A stretch of DNA of 43,078 bases from an uncultured Actinomycetes bacterium (GTDB taxonomy: Bacteria; Actinomycetota; Actinomycetes; Nanopelagicales; Nanopelagicaceae). Under the pieces are notes generated by a model. That model had not been told where the DNA came from. It saw nothing but the letters and a program-made list of their open reading frames with translations, and did no database searches. Positions within the stretch are counted from its first letter, which is position 1, and the number at the start of each line of letters is the position of its first letter. Below, piece after piece: positions 17,723 to 27,388 of this stretch. The stretch lies in contig CAIJYZ010000067.1 in assembly GCA_903825015.1 (NCBI GenBank), positions 1-43,078 on the forward strand, in the 5' to 3' direction. The translations under genes were made by a program, and so were the position numbers.

Positions 17723-18738
17723 TTGAATGCACCCGCCTTTCTATTCTTTTCATAGAGAGCTTTCCAAGTTAGGAACTCATCACTTGAACGAGTAAAGCGC
17801 GTATCGCCTGGGGCAACTGTAATGAAAAATAGCCAATCCCCTAGCTCTGGATTCAACGCCGCATTTATAGCCGCTGACCCAGGATTTCCTATGGGCGATG
17901 GAGGTAATCCATAGTGTTTGTAAGTGTTGTATGCGGAGTTGATAAGAGTTGAATTAGTACTCAGAAAGATCTGTCCGCGAACTTTCTTTATATAATGAAC
18001 CGTTGAATCCAGCTGCAACGGCATTGATATTTCTAATCTATTTCGAATGACCCGCGAAACTTTTGCAAAATCTTTTGTATCACCTTCAGCTTGAACAATA
18101 GATGCAATCACTAAAAGTTGCTGGGCTGAGTATTTCCCCTTGGAAGACAATAGCTGTTGTCCAGATTTTTCAGATCTAAATCGATTAACCATTGCCTGAA
18201 CAGCTTGCAATGCCGTAGTAGCTTTTGGAAAGGTGTACTGAGCTGGAAAGAGAAGTCCTTCGGAGTTAGAAAAACCTTTTGGTAACACCAGATTCTTGAA
18301 TGCCTTATTTACTTCAACTTGAGTAAATCCGTACTTTATAAGTGAAGCAACCACTTCACTATTCCAGCCACCTTCATTAATCTTTATCAAATTTGGGATA
18401 CGAGTTGGATCTAATAGCTGATCCAGCGCCTGCCTGGCAGAGATTTCGAGATTGAGCTGATGGGCACCTGGAGCAACTTTGGATGAACTCGAATTGGCTA
18501 CAGCTACTCTAAAATATGCTAACGATGATTTTACAACTCCAGCTCTAAATAATATCTCACCAACTTGTGATCCTGAAGCACCCGCAGGAACTTCCACAAC
18601 AACCGACGCCGATTTCGCATCTAATGTTGCAGTAGAAAAATCAGGGGCCGATGAAACTTGTGAACGAGCTGAATGAATTGCAAATGTAAGAGCTGCGATA
18701 ATTACAAAGGCAACGGCAACCCGGACAAAAGCTTTCAT
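17719..18738 (-). CDS. mltG: Endolytic murein transglycosylase MltG (YceG-like)
   Basis: MltG cuts nascent peptidoglycan strands and is thought to set glycan length near the divisome and elongasome. The 339 residues start with one membrane anchor (about 5-22), then a LysM-like region (VVVEVPAGASGSQVGEILF) and the YceG catalytic domain. The likely catalytic residue is Glu218 in IASIVQAEG, followed by LQLDSTVHY and YNTYKHYGLPPSPIGNPG. It overlaps ruvX upstream and aroE downstream by 4 bases each. The ruvX-mltG-aroE order is typical for Actinobacteria. Confidence 0.93.
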   Translation of the reverse strand: MKAFVRVAVAFVIIAALTFAIHSARSQVSSAPDFSTATLDAKSASVVVEVPAGASGSQVGEILFRAGVVKSSLAYFRVAVANSSSSKVAPGAHQLNLEISARQALDQLLDPTRIPNLIKINEGGWNSEVVASLIKYGFTQVEVNKAFKNLVLPKGFSNSEGLLFPAQYTFPKATTALQAVQAMVNRFRSEKSGQQLLSSKGKYSAQQLLVIASIVQAEGDTKDFAKVSRVIRNRLEISMPLQLDSTVHYIKKVRGQIFLSTNSTLINSAYNTYKHYGLPPSPIGNPGSAAINAALNPELGDWLFFITVAPGDTRFTRSSDEFLTWKALYEKNRKAGAFN

Positions 18739-19160
18739 CCTTTTTTCTTCTCGATTTCCAGAGCAAAATCAAGGATTGCTACTGCAGCCATTTGATCTAT
18801 CGATTCTCTAGCCTCTCTGGCTTTGACTCCAGACTCTTGCATCTTTCTAGTTGCACTCACAGTGCTTAATCGTTCATCAATTAATTCAACGGGGCAAATA
18901 GTGATTTCCCTTAGTTTCTGGGCAAAATCCGCCGCTTTTGCGGCCGATTCACTTTCTCGGCCATCCATATGTGAAGGCTTGCCAACATAGACATGCACCG
19001 GTTCGTACTCTTTAAAAATCTCAATTATCTGATCTTGCAACTTCGAATCGGTTGCTCTCAAAGTGCAGACAGGAGAGGAGAGGATTGCATCGGGGTCGCA
19101 AACCGCAACACCGATTCGAACATCACCATAATCAAATGCGATACGGCGACCTCTTTGCAT
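18735..19160 (-). CDS. ruvX: RuvX/YqgF family putative Holliday junction resolvase / pre-16S rRNA nuclease
   Basis: YqgF proteins have an RNase H-like fold and act in 16S rRNA 5'-end maturation; a junction resolvase role is also claimed. From the ATG at 19160, 7 bases after the alaS stop, the protein has 141 residues. It shows FDYGDVRIGVAVCDP (Asp10 as a catalytic acid), YVGKPSHMDGRES, and the C-terminal LIDERLSTVSA and IDQMAAVAILDFALE. A TTG at 19175 could add five residues, but it would overlap alaS. Confidence 0.9.
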   Translation of the reverse strand: MQRGRRIAFDYGDVRIGVAVCDPDAILSSPVCTLRATDSKLQDQIIEIFKEYEPVHVYVGKPSHMDGRESESAAKAADFAQKLREITICPVELIDERLSTVSATRKMQESGVKAREARESIDQMAAVAILDFALEIEKKKG

Positions 19161-19167
19161 AGAGTGA

Positions 19168-21840
19168 TTATCCAACGAGAGCGTTTGAAATGGCCGCTAA
19201 TGCATCCAAAGATTTAATGCCGTCAGTTCCGCCACCTTGTGCAAAATCATCTTTGCCGCCACCGCCACCGCCCAGAATCGTCGAGCCAATTTTCACGAGT
19301 GCGCCTGCCTTTACGCCGGCGGCACGAGCGGCGTCACTTGCCGCTACAACCAATACTGGCTTGGCATCATTGACACTTATTAGCGCAACAACAGAGTTAG
19401 AGGCCTTTGAGCGTAACTCAAGTGCAATTTTACGAAGATCATCCCCTGAAATTCCATCACTGAGAAGTGCAGTAATTACAGTTGTTCCATTAATAACCGC
19501 AGCCTTCTTTGCAATCTCATCCACTTGTGCAAGTGCTTGGGCAGACCGAAGAACACCTAACTCCTTCTCAATCTCTTTCATGGAGTTAATTAATCCATTA
19601 ATTCGCTCTGGTAGTTCTTCAACGCGAGCACCCTTGATAATCTCTGTTAGAGAGTTCAGCAAAATATGTTCGCGAGCCAAGAAGCGATAGGCATCGACTC
19701 CAACTAGCGCTTCGACGCGGCGTACACCGGCACCGATAGATGCCTCACTCAGAAGTTTTACAACTCCCAATTGACCAGAACGTGCAACGTGAGTGCCTCC
19801 GCAAAGTTCGCGAGCCCAGTCTCCGACACTTACTACTCGTACCTGGTCTCCATATTTTTCACCAAATAAAGCCATAGCCCCAAGCTTTTTAGCCTCATCT
19901 TGAGTCATTACTTGAGCGGTTACTTCCAAATTATCCAAAAGCAAGGTATTCACTCTTGATTCAACATCATTTAGAACGGAGGCAGGAACCGCTCCGGTTG
20001 CAGGGAAATCGAAACGAAAACGTCCAGGAGAGTTTTCAGATCCAGCCTGCGTTGCAGTCTCACCTAGAAGTTCGCGGAAAGCTTTATGCACCATATGAGT
20101 TGCTGTATGCGCACGTGAAATTGCTTGGCGTCGCTCGATATCAATTGAAGCTAAGGCACTATCACCACTTTCGACCGAACCGCTTAAAACTTTGCCTCGG
20201 TGTACGAATACCCCTGGTACTGGAGTTTGAACATCATCGATTTCAACAATTGCGCCATTTCCTAAAGTGATTAATCCGCCGTCAGCTAATTGTCCGCCGC
20301 CTTCAGCATAGAAAGGTGTCCGGTCTAAAACAATTTCGACATCTGATTGCGCACCAGCAGATCCAACTAATACACCATCAACCAAAATTGCATTTACTTT
20401 TGATTCAGATGAAAGTTGCGAGTATCCAATGAACTCAGATTTTCCATTCTTGTCGACAACTTGGCGATAGACAGAGAGATCTGTATGTCCACTCTTTTTC
20501 GCCTTCGAATCGGCTTTGGCACGATCCTTTTGTTCCTTCATCAAGCGACGAAATCCATCTTCATCTACAGATAGGCCCTCTTCGCGTGCCATCTCAAGTG
20601 TTAAATCATATGGAAAACCATATGTGTCGTGCAATTTAAATGCATCTTCACCTGGCAATATCGTGTTCTTGTTCTTTTTAATTGCAGCACTGGCCACATC
20701 AAATATTTGTGTTCCACTTTTTAGCGTTTGTAGAAAACTTTCTTCTTCAGAAACACTCACAGATAAAATGCGTTCTTCACCCGTTACTAGTTCGGGATAT
20801 TGAGAGCCCATGGCGCCGATAGCTGCAACAGTTAGCTCTGACATGATTGGATCCATCGAGCCAAGTAGGCGCATGTTTCGGATAGTTCGGCGCATCATCC
20901 GGCGCAATACATAACCGCGGCCTTCATTTCCTGGTGTGACCCCATCGCCAATTAACATTGCAGATGTACGTGCATGGTCGGCGATGATTCTGAGCGAAAC
21001 ATCTGACTTTTCTGAGGAACCGTATCTAACTCCGGTTAACTGCGAGGCCTTATTAAGAATCTGCATCGTTGTATCGATTTCATAAATGTTTTCAACACCT
21101 TGAAGCAAAGCAGCCATTCGTTCTAGGCCTAAACCAGTATCGATACTCTTTGCGGGAAGTTCACCCAAAATCGGAAAGTCGTCCTTACCTGAACCGACTC
21201 CGCGTTCATTTTGCATGAAAACCAAGTTCCATACTTCCATGTAGCGGTTTTCATCAGCAATTGGGCCACCTTCTGAGCCATACGCTGGTCCTCGATCGTA
21301 ATAAATCTCTGAACATGGTCCGCAAGGTCCCGGAACGCCCATGGACCAAAAGTTATCTGCCATGTCTCGGCGTTGAATTCGCTCGAGCGGAACACCCATC
21401 TTTTTATGCCAAATATCTGCAGCTTCATCATCATCTAGGTAAACCGTTACCCACAAACGTTCTTCTGGAAAACCATAACCACCATCATTAACGGGACGAG
21501 TTAATAGCTCCCAAGCAAGTGCAATCGCGCCTTCTTTAAAGTAGTCACCAAAAGAAAAGTTTCCACACATCTGGAAAAAAGAAGCATGACGTGTTGTCTT
21601 ACCAACTTCATCGATATCTAAAGTTCGCACGCATTTCTGTACTGACGTTGCTCGTTTATATGGTGGGGTAATTTCGCCAAGGAAAAAGGGTTTAAAAGGA
21701 ACCATTCCGGCATTTACCAACAATAAATTTGGATCATCCGCTATCAAAGATGCTGATGGGACGACGGTATGAGTTAACCCTTGACGGTTATCAGATTCAA
21801 AGAAGCGCAGCCAGCGCGAACGGATCTCGGCGGATTCCAC
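19168..21840 (-). CDS. alaS: Alanyl-tRNA synthetase
   Basis: AlaS charges tRNA(Ala) and edits mischarged products. The 890 residues are full length. The aminoacylation domain has [19 protein letters not shown] and [15 protein letters not shown]. The editing domain has [16 protein letters not shown] and CGGTH as zinc site. The C-Ala region ends with the glycine-rich [17 protein letters not shown]. It lies between DUF948 and ruvX, the standard actinobacterial alaS-ruvX-mltG-aroE order. No T-box or other leader is visible in the 9-base gap upstream. Confidence 0.97.
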   Translation of the reverse strand: MESAEIRSRWLRFFESDNRQGLTHTVVPSASLIADDPNLLLVNAGMVPFKPFFLGEITPPYKRATSVQKCVRTLDIDEVGKTTRHASFFQMCGNFSFGDYFKEGAIALAWELLTRPVNDGGYGFPEERLWVTVYLDDDEAADIWHKKMGVPLERIQRRDMADNFWSMGVPGPCGPCSEIYYDRGPAYGSEGGPIADENRYMEVWNLVFMQNERGVGSGKDDFPILGELPAKSIDTGLGLERMAALLQGVENIYEIDTTMQILNKASQLTGVRYGSSEKSDVSLRIIADHARTSAMLIGDGVTPGNEGRGYVLRRMMRRTIRNMRLLGSMDPIMSELTVAAIGAMGSQYPELVTGEERILSVSVSEEESFLQTLKSGTQIFDVASAAIKKNKNTILPGEDAFKLHDTYGFPYDLTLEMAREEGLSVDEDGFRRLMKEQKDRAKADSKAKKSGHTDLSVYRQVVDKNGKSEFIGYSQLSSESKVNAILVDGVLVGSAGAQSDVEIVLDRTPFYAEGGGQLADGGLITLGNGAIVEIDDVQTPVPGVFVHRGKVLSGSVESGDSALASIDIERRQAISRAHTATHMVHKAFRELLGETATQAGSENSPGRFRFDFPATGAVPASVLNDVESRVNTLLLDNLEVTAQVMTQDEAKKLGAMALFGEKYGDQVRVVSVGDWARELCGGTHVARSGQLGVVKLLSEASIGAGVRRVEALVGVDAYRFLAREHILLNSLTEIIKGARVEELPERINGLINSMKEIEKELGVLRSAQALAQVDEIAKKAAVINGTTVITALLSDGISGDDLRKIALELRSKASNSVVALISVNDAKPVLVVAASDAARAAGVKAGALVKIGSTILGGGGGGKDDFAQGGGTDGIKSLDALAAISNALVG

Positions 21841-21849
21841 TTGTGAGGA

Positions 21850-22209
21850 TCACTCAGCCTTCTTCTTGGATCGAGACTTCTTCATCGATGCGGCAGAAAT
21901 AAGTGCGCCAGCAACTTTTACTGCTGAACCATTTTTACTCATAAAAGATGTCGTAGCTTCATTGACTTTTTCTGAAAGATCTTCAGCATTTTTTGCAATT
22001 CGATTAAAGCTTCTAAGTGGCCCGTTGATCAAAGTTACTGTTGTGTTTACTTCATCAATGAGCGGCGCCGTTTCATCAGTTAACGCCTTAAGTGAGGCTT
22101 TGGCCTCATCAATTAAACGACCTACGCGAATAATTACATATGCAACAGCAAGTGCAATGATCATCAATGCACAGCTGGCAATTATCGTTGCAACTCCACC
22201 TGGACCCAT
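21850..22209 (-). CDS. DUF948 family membrane-anchored protein
   Basis: This 119-residue protein has one N-terminal membrane helix (about 8-28) followed by a helical, probably coiled-coil part (30-90) with heptad-like LIDEAKASLKALTDETA and VNTTVTLINGPL. It ends in a very basic tail (SMKKSRSKKKAE). This fits DUF948, whose function is unknown. Members occur beside alaS in other Actinobacteria. It probably sits at the membrane with the tail in the cytoplasm. A leaderless-type -10 box precedes the ATG. Confidence 0.8.
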   Translation of the reverse strand: MGPGGVATIIASCALMIIALAVAYVIIRVGRLIDEAKASLKALTDETAPLIDEVNTTVTLINGPLRSFNRIAKNAEDLSEKVNEATTSFMSKNGSAVKVAGALISAASMKKSRSKKKAE

Positions 22210-22213
22210 GTTA

Positions 22214-23965
22214 TTAGCCTACCTGAGGAGCTTGTTTAGGAGCGCCATCAATACCGCTCTCTTTTCGTTGCGCCGGGGTAATAGGGGTTGGAGCACCAGT
22301 TAACGGATCTCCCCCACTCGCTGTCTTAGGGAAAGCGATTACTTCGCGAATTGAATCCGAACCAGTCAACAACGCGCACACTCGATCTAATCCAAGTGCA
22401 ATTCCACCATGTGGAGGCGGGCCGTAATTGAAGGCCTCAAGAAGGAATCCAAATTTGCTCTGTGCCTCTTCATCACTTAAGCCAATGACGTTAAATACAT
22501 CCTTTTGAATTTGACGGTCGTGAATACGAATAGACCCGCCACCAAGTTCGGTTCCGTTTAGAACGATGTCATATGCATAAGCCAATGCTGATGCCGGATC
22601 CTGCGCAAATGTCTTAGCAAACTCTGGTTTTGGCCCTGTAAATGGATGGTGAACTGCGGTCCAACCACCATTATCAGTAGGTTCAAACATCGGTGCATCA
22701 ACGACCCACAAAAATTCCCACTTGTCGGCAGGAATCAAATTGCAACGCTTGCCAATCTCCAAACGAACAGCACCTAGTAGATTTAAAGAGGCAGTGCGCT
22801 CACCCGCAGCGAAAAATATTGCATCTCCTGGATTTGCTCCGGCCGCCTTTGCAATACCTGCTGATTCTTCTTCCGAAATATTCTTAGCTACCGGACCACC
22901 AAGTGTTCCATCCTCATTAATTAAAATATAGGCCAAACCTTTTGCACCGCGTGCCTTTGCCCAATCCTGCCAAGCATCAAGTTCGCGACGTGGAGATGCC
23001 GCTCCCCCTGGCATAACAACGCTTCCAACATAAGGTGCTTGAAAAACACGAAAAGTAGTTTGTGCAAAATACTCAGTTTGTTCAGTTAATTCATATGCAA
23101 AACGTAAATCAGGTTTATCAGAACCGTAACGAGACATTGCATCGGCATATGTCATGCGCTGCAATGGCAGTGGGATGGTGTAACCAACGGCTTCTTGCCA
23201 AATCTTGGCCACGATTTTTTCGGCAACTGCCAAGATATCCTCTTGGTCGATAAAAGACATTTCAATATCTAGTTGTGTGAACTCCGGCTGGCGATCTGCA
23301 CGAAAATCCTCATCGCGAAAACATCGAGCAATCTGATAATACTTTTCCATTCCAGCAACCATAAGCAACTGCTTGAATAACTGAGGTGATTGAGGCAATG
23401 CATACCAACTGCCAGGTTGAAGACGCACTGGAACAAGGAAATCCCGCGCACCTTCTGGTGTCGAACGTGTCAGATATGGAGTTTCAATCTCTAAGAAAGC
23501 TTCATCTTCCATTACTCGTCTGATGGTTGAGGTCACCTTTGAACGCAAACGAAGATTTGCTGCGGGTTTTTCGCGACGTAAATCTAAATAGCGATACTTC
23601 AGACGCACTTCTTCACTTATATCTGAGTCATTTCCTGAATCAACAGGAAAAGGCAAAGGCGCAGATTCGCTAAGTACAACGACCGTATCCCCCATGATTT
23701 CGATCTCGCCAGTTGGAAGATTCAAATTTTCATTTCCTGCAGGACGAGACAAGACTTCACCGGTAATCTGTAAGCACCACTCTGCTCGCAATGCTCCAGC
23801 CATCTTCTCATCTCGAATTACTACTTGGACCGACCCAGATGCATCGCGCAAATCGATAAAAGCCACGCCACCGTGATCGCGTCGACGCGACACCCACCCT
23901 GCCAATGTGACAGTCGTACCGGCATCGGATTTGCGTAAAGAGCCTGCATCGTGAGTTCTTAACAT
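22214..23965 (-). CDS. aspS: Aspartyl-tRNA synthetase, probably non-discriminating
   Basis: AspS charges tRNA(Asp). The 583 residues are bacterial type: an OB anticodon domain ([19 protein letters not shown] at 23-41), the catalytic core with [20 protein letters not shown], an inserted GAD domain, and motif 3 in [14 protein letters not shown]. His31 in RRRDHGG is the residue reported in non-discriminating enzymes, which also charge tRNA(Asn) and then need GatCAB. That is an inference, since no gat or asnS gene is in the window. It is flanked by hisS and DUF948. Confidence 0.96.
   Translation of the reverse strand: MLRTHDAGSLRKSDAGTTVTLAGWVSRRRDHGGVAFIDLRDASGSVQVVIRDEKMAGALRAEWCLQITGEVLSRPAGNENLNLPTGEIEIMGDTVVVLSESAPLPFPVDSGNDSDISEEVRLKYRYLDLRREKPAANLRLRSKVTSTIRRVMEDEAFLEIETPYLTRSTPEGARDFLVPVRLQPGSWYALPQSPQLFKQLLMVAGMEKYYQIARCFRDEDFRADRQPEFTQLDIEMSFIDQEDILAVAEKIVAKIWQEAVGYTIPLPLQRMTYADAMSRYGSDKPDLRFAYELTEQTEYFAQTTFRVFQAPYVGSVVMPGGAASPRRELDAWQDWAKARGAKGLAYILINEDGTLGGPVAKNISEEESAGIAKAAGANPGDAIFFAAGERTASLNLLGAVRLEIGKRCNLIPADKWEFLWVVDAPMFEPTDNGGWTAVHHPFTGPKPEFAKTFAQDPASALAYAYDIVLNGTELGGGSIRIHDRQIQKDVFNVIGLSDEEAQSKFGFLLEAFNYGPPPHGGIALGLDRVCALLTGSDSIREVIAFPKTASGGDPLTGAPTPITPAQRKESGIDGAPKQAPQVG
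22216..22221 (-). promoter_or_regulatory. Candidate -10 element of a leaderless promoter for DUF948-alaS
   Basis: On the minus strand TAGGCT overlaps the aspS stop region and is followed by six bases and the ATG at 22209. There is no Shine-Dalgarno. The same hexamer, also six bases from its start codon, precedes the EF-G-like gene at 40909. Confidence 0.4.
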
Positions 23966-23988
23966 AATTGCGTTCTACATCCCTGTTT

Positions 23989-25239
23989 TTAAAGTGCGGT
24001 TAACAATGAGTCAATCTTAACTGATGAAGTGGCGCCTGTTTTCATCTCTTTTAGCTCTACTGTGCCGCTAGAAATCTCTGAATCTCCAATAACTATGACG
24101 TAGCGCGCACCACTCTTGTCCGCGCCCTTCATGGCACCTTTGAGTGCTCTATCACCAAAAGCAATCTCTACGGTTTTGCCTTGATTTCTAAGTAAAGATG
24201 CGACTTGCAATGCTTTTTCCTTGGCCAAATCCCCTAAAGGAATAATGAATAAATCTGAAACAAATGTTTCGGCGCTAATGACGCCTTCGGCCTCTGCAGC
24301 AAGTAATGCGCGATCGACTCCAAGACCAAAGCCGATTCCAGATAGTGATTGACCTCCAAGTTCTGCCATAAGGCCGTCATAGCGACCTCCCCCGCCAATT
24401 CCTGATTGAGCGCCCAATAGTTCGTGAACAAATTCGAAAGTTGTTCCGGTGTAGTAATCCAAACCGCGGACCATGCGGGGATTCAACGTATATGAAATCT
24501 GGAGAGCATCAAGGTATTTTCTTACTTGAGCAAAATGTGTGCGAGATTCTTCATTGAGGTAATCAATGAGCAGCGGCGCATTTGTCATTGCTTCACGAAC
24601 TTCGGGGCGTTTGTCATCAAAAAGTCGAAGAGGATTCAGCGCGGCGCGAGACTTTGTTGCTTCATCTAAGTCAAGTGTTGCAATAAATGCCACCAGGTCG
24701 ACTCTGTGTGCGGCGCGTGATTCGGAATCGCCCAAAGAAGTAATATCTAAACGATACTTTGTTAGACCAATCTTTTTGAAGCCTGCATCTGCAATTGCAA
24801 TTACTTCAGCATCAATCGCGGGATCATCTAATCCAATAGCTTCAATTCCAACTTGATAGAACTGACGGTAACGGCCAGCTTGAGGACGTTCGGCTCTAAA
24901 AAAAGCCCCTGAGTACCAAAGCTTTGATGGCAACTGTCCGCGATCTAAACCGTGTTCGATTACAGCGCGCATAACTCCAGCCGTTCCTTCAGGACGAAGA
25001 GTTATTGAGCGGCCGCCACGATCTTCAAATGTATACATCTCTTTTGAAACAACATCGGTGGATTCACCAACACCGCGTGTAAAAAGTTCGGTATCTTCAA
25101 AGACAGGTAGTTCGATTAATTGATATCCGGCACTACGGGCAGGTGAAATTAAGGACTCACGAACAAATTCAAAAGCCGAAGAACGCGGTGGTGCGTATTC
25201 ACTGACACCTTTAGGTGCTTGAATTTTTTGTCCTGCCAT
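23989..25239 (-). CDS. hisS: Histidyl-tRNA synthetase
   Basis: HisS charges tRNA(His). The 416 residues contain motif 2 ([15 protein letters not shown], then [15 protein letters not shown]), the histidine-binding [12 protein letters not shown], motif 3 ([13 protein letters not shown]) and [16 protein letters not shown]-terminal anticodon-binding domain follows. Its ATG shares a base with the stop of the upstream hydrolase gene (TAATG), as expected for the conserved MBL-hisS pair in Actinobacteria. Confidence 0.96.
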   Translation of the reverse strand: MAGQKIQAPKGVSEYAPPRSSAFEFVRESLISPARSAGYQLIELPVFEDTELFTRGVGESTDVVSKEMYTFEDRGGRSITLRPEGTAGVMRAVIEHGLDRGQLPSKLWYSGAFFRAERPQAGRYRQFYQVGIEAIGLDDPAIDAEVIAIADAGFKKIGLTKYRLDITSLGDSESRAAHRVDLVAFIATLDLDEATKSRAALNPLRLFDDKRPEVREAMTNAPLLIDYLNEESRTHFAQVRKYLDALQISYTLNPRMVRGLDYYTGTTFEFVHELLGAQSGIGGGGRYDGLMAELGGQSLSGIGFGLGVDRALLAAEAEGVISAETFVSDLFIIPLGDLAKEKALQVASLLRNQGKTVEIAFGDRALKGAMKGADKSGARYVIVIGDSEISSGTVELKEMKTGATSSVKIDSLLTAL

Positions 25240-25901
25240 TAGTAGCGACCTTTCAATGCAGTTAAATATGGATTGCTCTTCTTCTCTCGGCCCATCGTTG
25301 TCTCTTCTCCGTGTCCTGGAAGAACGCGCAAGTGATCAGACATCGGCAAAATCTTCTTTCTCAATGTTTGTTCCATCGCAGAAGCTGATCCGCTGGGAAG
25401 GTCGGTACGACCAATCGAACCAGCAAAGAGAACATCGCCGCTGACTAATATTTCATCATCGACTTCGAACATTAGTGAACCAGCTGTATGACCTGGAGCG
25501 TGGATAGCTCTAAATTTCATTCCAATCAACTCCACAACTTCATCATTGCGCAATTCTCGTACATCCTTTGGTTCGACAAAGTCGATGTCACAGTATGTCG
25601 CTATAAATTCTGGACCATGAATGCGCTCAGGGTGAGCCAAAGCCGTTCGATCAATGGAATGAATGTAAGCAGGAATTGAATATCCATCGGCGATTGGCTG
25701 AATTGAAAACGTGTGATCAAGGTGTCCATGGGTAGCAATCACCGCTACAGGTTTGAGCGAATGCTTTTTCAAAAGCTCTTCAAGGGTATGGGAAACATCA
25801 GGCATTCCTGGATCTATGACGACGCATTCGCTGCCAGCTTTTGGGGCGATGACCCAGCAGTTCGTGGCAAAAAGCGGGGCTGCAAATGAGTCGACAAGCA
25901 T
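25239..25901 (-). CDS. Metallo-beta-lactamase fold hydrolase (glyoxalase II-like)
   Basis: The 220-residue protein has the metal motif THGHLDH (His58, His60, Asp62, His63), the later ligand in HAPGHTAGS, and [17 protein letters not shown]. These place it in the hydroxyacylglutathione hydrolase-like group. The true substrate in Actinobacteria, which mostly lack glutathione, is unknown. I start at 25901, where AAAGGGTG stands a few bases upstream. The frame opens earlier, at 26024, but that part is the divergent promoter region. It heads the long minus-strand run through nusB. Confidence 0.88.
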   Translation of the reverse strand: MLVDSFAAPLFATNCWVIAPKAGSECVVIDPGMPDVSHTLEELLKKHSLKPVAVIATHGHLDHTFSIQPIADGYSIPAYIHSIDRTALAHPERIHGPEFIATYCDIDFVEPKDVRELRNDEVVELIGMKFRAIHAPGHTAGSLMFEVDDEILVSGDVLFAGSIGRTDLPSGSASAMEQTLRKKILPMSDHLRVLPGHGEETTMGREKKSNPYLTALKGRY

Positions 25902-25920
25902 CGATTTCACCCTTTCGTCC

Positions 25921-25995
25921 ACGCTCAAAACTAGGAGCGATTGACGCTCACACACCCAGACAGGGTACCTTTTACCTCCGCACGATTCACGCTCA
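25921..25995 (+). repeat. Three copies of the heptamer ACGCTCA in the divergent promoter region
   Basis: Identical ACGCTCA copies start at 25921, 25944 and 25989. The second and third lie in a 16-base direct repeat (25939-25954 and 25984-25999) with 14 matches. Spacings are 23 and 45 bases, about two and four helical turns. The second copy overlaps the TTGACG -35 candidate. This could be an operator, but the regulator is unknown. Confidence 0.4.
25941..25971 (+). promoter_or_regulatory. Candidate sigma70-type promoter of the DUF349 gene
   Basis: TTGACG (25941-25946) and TACCTT (25966-25971) are separated by 19 bases, slightly long. Transcription would start near 25978, leaving a leader of about 98 bases before the ATG at 26076. 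Confidence 0.4.
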
Positions 25996-26030
25996 TACAG
26001 GCTGCGTCCTGGGTGAGCACGCACACTGAT

Positions 26031-26059
26031 AGCGACGTTCTAGATCAGAACAACGCGCT
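26031..26059 (+). other. Leader hairpin directly before the DUF349 ribosome binding site
   Basis: GTTCT (26037-26041) and AGAAC (26047-26051) pair around a 5-base loop. After an internal loop, AGCG (26031-26034) pairs with CGCT (26056-26059). The stem ends one base before AAAGGG (26061-26066), which is 9 bases upstream of the ATG. The structure could affect translation; no known riboswitch class is recognised. Confidence 0.35.
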
Positions 26060-26075
26060 GAAAGGGAACTACACC

Positions 26076-27374
26076 ATGAGCGAATTCAATCCAACACATC
26101 AAGCAAGTGCAGCATCAGCATTAATCGGAGATCCTTCAGCCTTTGGGCGCGTGGGAGAAGATGGCACAGTTTATGTGCGCACTTCATCGGGTGAAAAAGC
26201 TGTCGGTTCATATCCAGGTAAAACTGCCGAAGAAGCATTGGGTTATTTTGTTCGAAAGTTTGAAGTACTGGCTGCCGAGGTGGCATTACTCGCCGCTCGA
26301 ATTAAAAGCGGTGCTCTCGTTCCATCAGATGCATATGCCGCGGTTAAAAAACTTCGCGATCAGGTTAAAGAACTCAATGGCGTTGGCGATCTAGATGCTT
26401 TATCAGCATCTGTTGAACAGATTGAACCGCTCATTGAAGGCCATCGCGAAGCATATGAGGCCAAGAAGGCTGCTGAAACTGCGGCTAAATCTGCCCGCCG
26501 CGAACAAATTCTTGTAGAAAAAGAAAAAATTGTTGCCGAAGCAGAATCACTTGCTTTATCTGAAAGTTGGAAAGTCACCGGTGATCGCCTCAAGGTTTTG
26601 CTTGATGAGTGGAAATCTGCACCGCGTTTAGATAAGAAGGCAGATGCTGATTTATGGAAGCGTTTTTCTTCTTCTCGCAATAAATTTGATAAGCGCCGCC
26701 GCACACATTTTGCAGCTCTTGAATCAACACAGAAAGTTGTGATTGACGCTAAAAAGGCGATCGTTGAAGAAGCAGAAAAGTTGGCGACCTCTACTGAATG
26801 GGTACCTACTGCCAAACATTTCAAGGTTCTCATGGATTCTTGGAAGGCAGCAGGTCGTGGAAAGCCAAGTGATGATGCAAAGATGTGGGCCAGATTTAAA
26901 TCAGCTCAGGATCAATTCTTTGCCGCCAAAAACGCCGACTTAGAAAAGCGCGATGCAACAATGGCAACAAACCTCATTAAGCGCGAAGAACTTGTTGCGC
27001 AAATTGAAGCACTATTGCCTATAAAGGATCTTAATGAAACCAAAAAGGCACTTCGTGATCTTCTTAATACGTGGAGCAAGATTGGAATGACGCATCGTGA
27101 TAAGCGTGCCGCCTTAGATTCACGGGTACACGCAGTTGAAACTGTTGTAAAAGAAGCTGAAGCTGAAATCTGGCGTAAGACAGATCCTGCCGCAAAGGCC
27201 CGTGCCCAAGAAGTAGTTAAGCAACTTACTGACTCAATCGAAAACTATGAGAAGGTTGCTGCCAAATCTACTGCCGCCGGAAATGCCAAGAAGGCATCTG
27301 AAGCCCTTGAATCAGCAGCTGCTCGTAAGGTTTGGCTAGAAGAAGCCCTAAAAGGCTTAGCTGAATTTAACTAA
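26076..27374 (+). CDS. DUF349 domain protein, helical
   Basis: The 432 residues are mainly charged alpha helix. After an N-terminal part with GRVGEDGTVYVRTSSGEKAV (24-43), at least two DUF349 repeats are clear: around 160-215 (SWKVTGDRLKVLLDEWK, then DLWKRFSSSRNKF) and 237-292 (EWVPTAKHFKVLMDSWKAAG, then MWARFKSAQDQFF). A weaker third is at 315-365. Function is not established. It always neighbours rel and hisS in Actinobacteria. The start at 26076 is chosen by AAAGGG nine bases upstream; the frame opens at 25941, within the promoter. It is convergent with rel. Confidence 0.88.
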   Translation: MSEFNPTHQASAASALIGDPSAFGRVGEDGTVYVRTSSGEKAVGSYPGKTAEEALGYFVRKFEVLAAEVALLAARIKSGALVPSDAYAAVKKLRDQVKELNGVGDLDALSASVEQIEPLIEGHREAYEAKKAAETAAKSARREQILVEKEKIVAEAESLALSESWKVTGDRLKVLLDEWKSAPRLDKKADADLWKRFSSSRNKFDKRRRTHFAALESTQKVVIDAKKAIVEEAEKLATSTEWVPTAKHFKVLMDSWKAAGRGKPSDDAKMWARFKSAQDQFFAAKNADLEKRDATMATNLIKREELVAQIEALLPIKDLNETKKALRDLLNTWSKIGMTHRDKRAALDSRVHAVETVVKEAEAEIWRKTDPAAKARAQEVVKQLTDSIENYEKVAAKSTAAGNAKKASEALESAAARKVWLEEALKGLAEFN

Positions 27375-27388
27375 TAGCGAAGCTATTA
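27372..27388. terminator. Compact bidirectional hairpin shared by the DUF349 and rel stop codons
   Basis: TAATAGC and GCTATTA form a perfect 7-bp stem around a GAA loop. The first TAA is the DUF349 stop, and the last TTA is the rel stop on the other strand. It is AT-rich and lacks a long T-run, so it may be a weak terminator or a 3'-end protector. The convergent position is what supports a termination role. Confidence 0.45.

Noticed and set aside
25902-26075. Coding use of the region between the MBL gene and DUF349 (frames open on both strands)
   Set aside because: Both upstream extensions are divergent promoter sequence with repeats; ribosome binding sites mark the true starts at 25901 and 26076.
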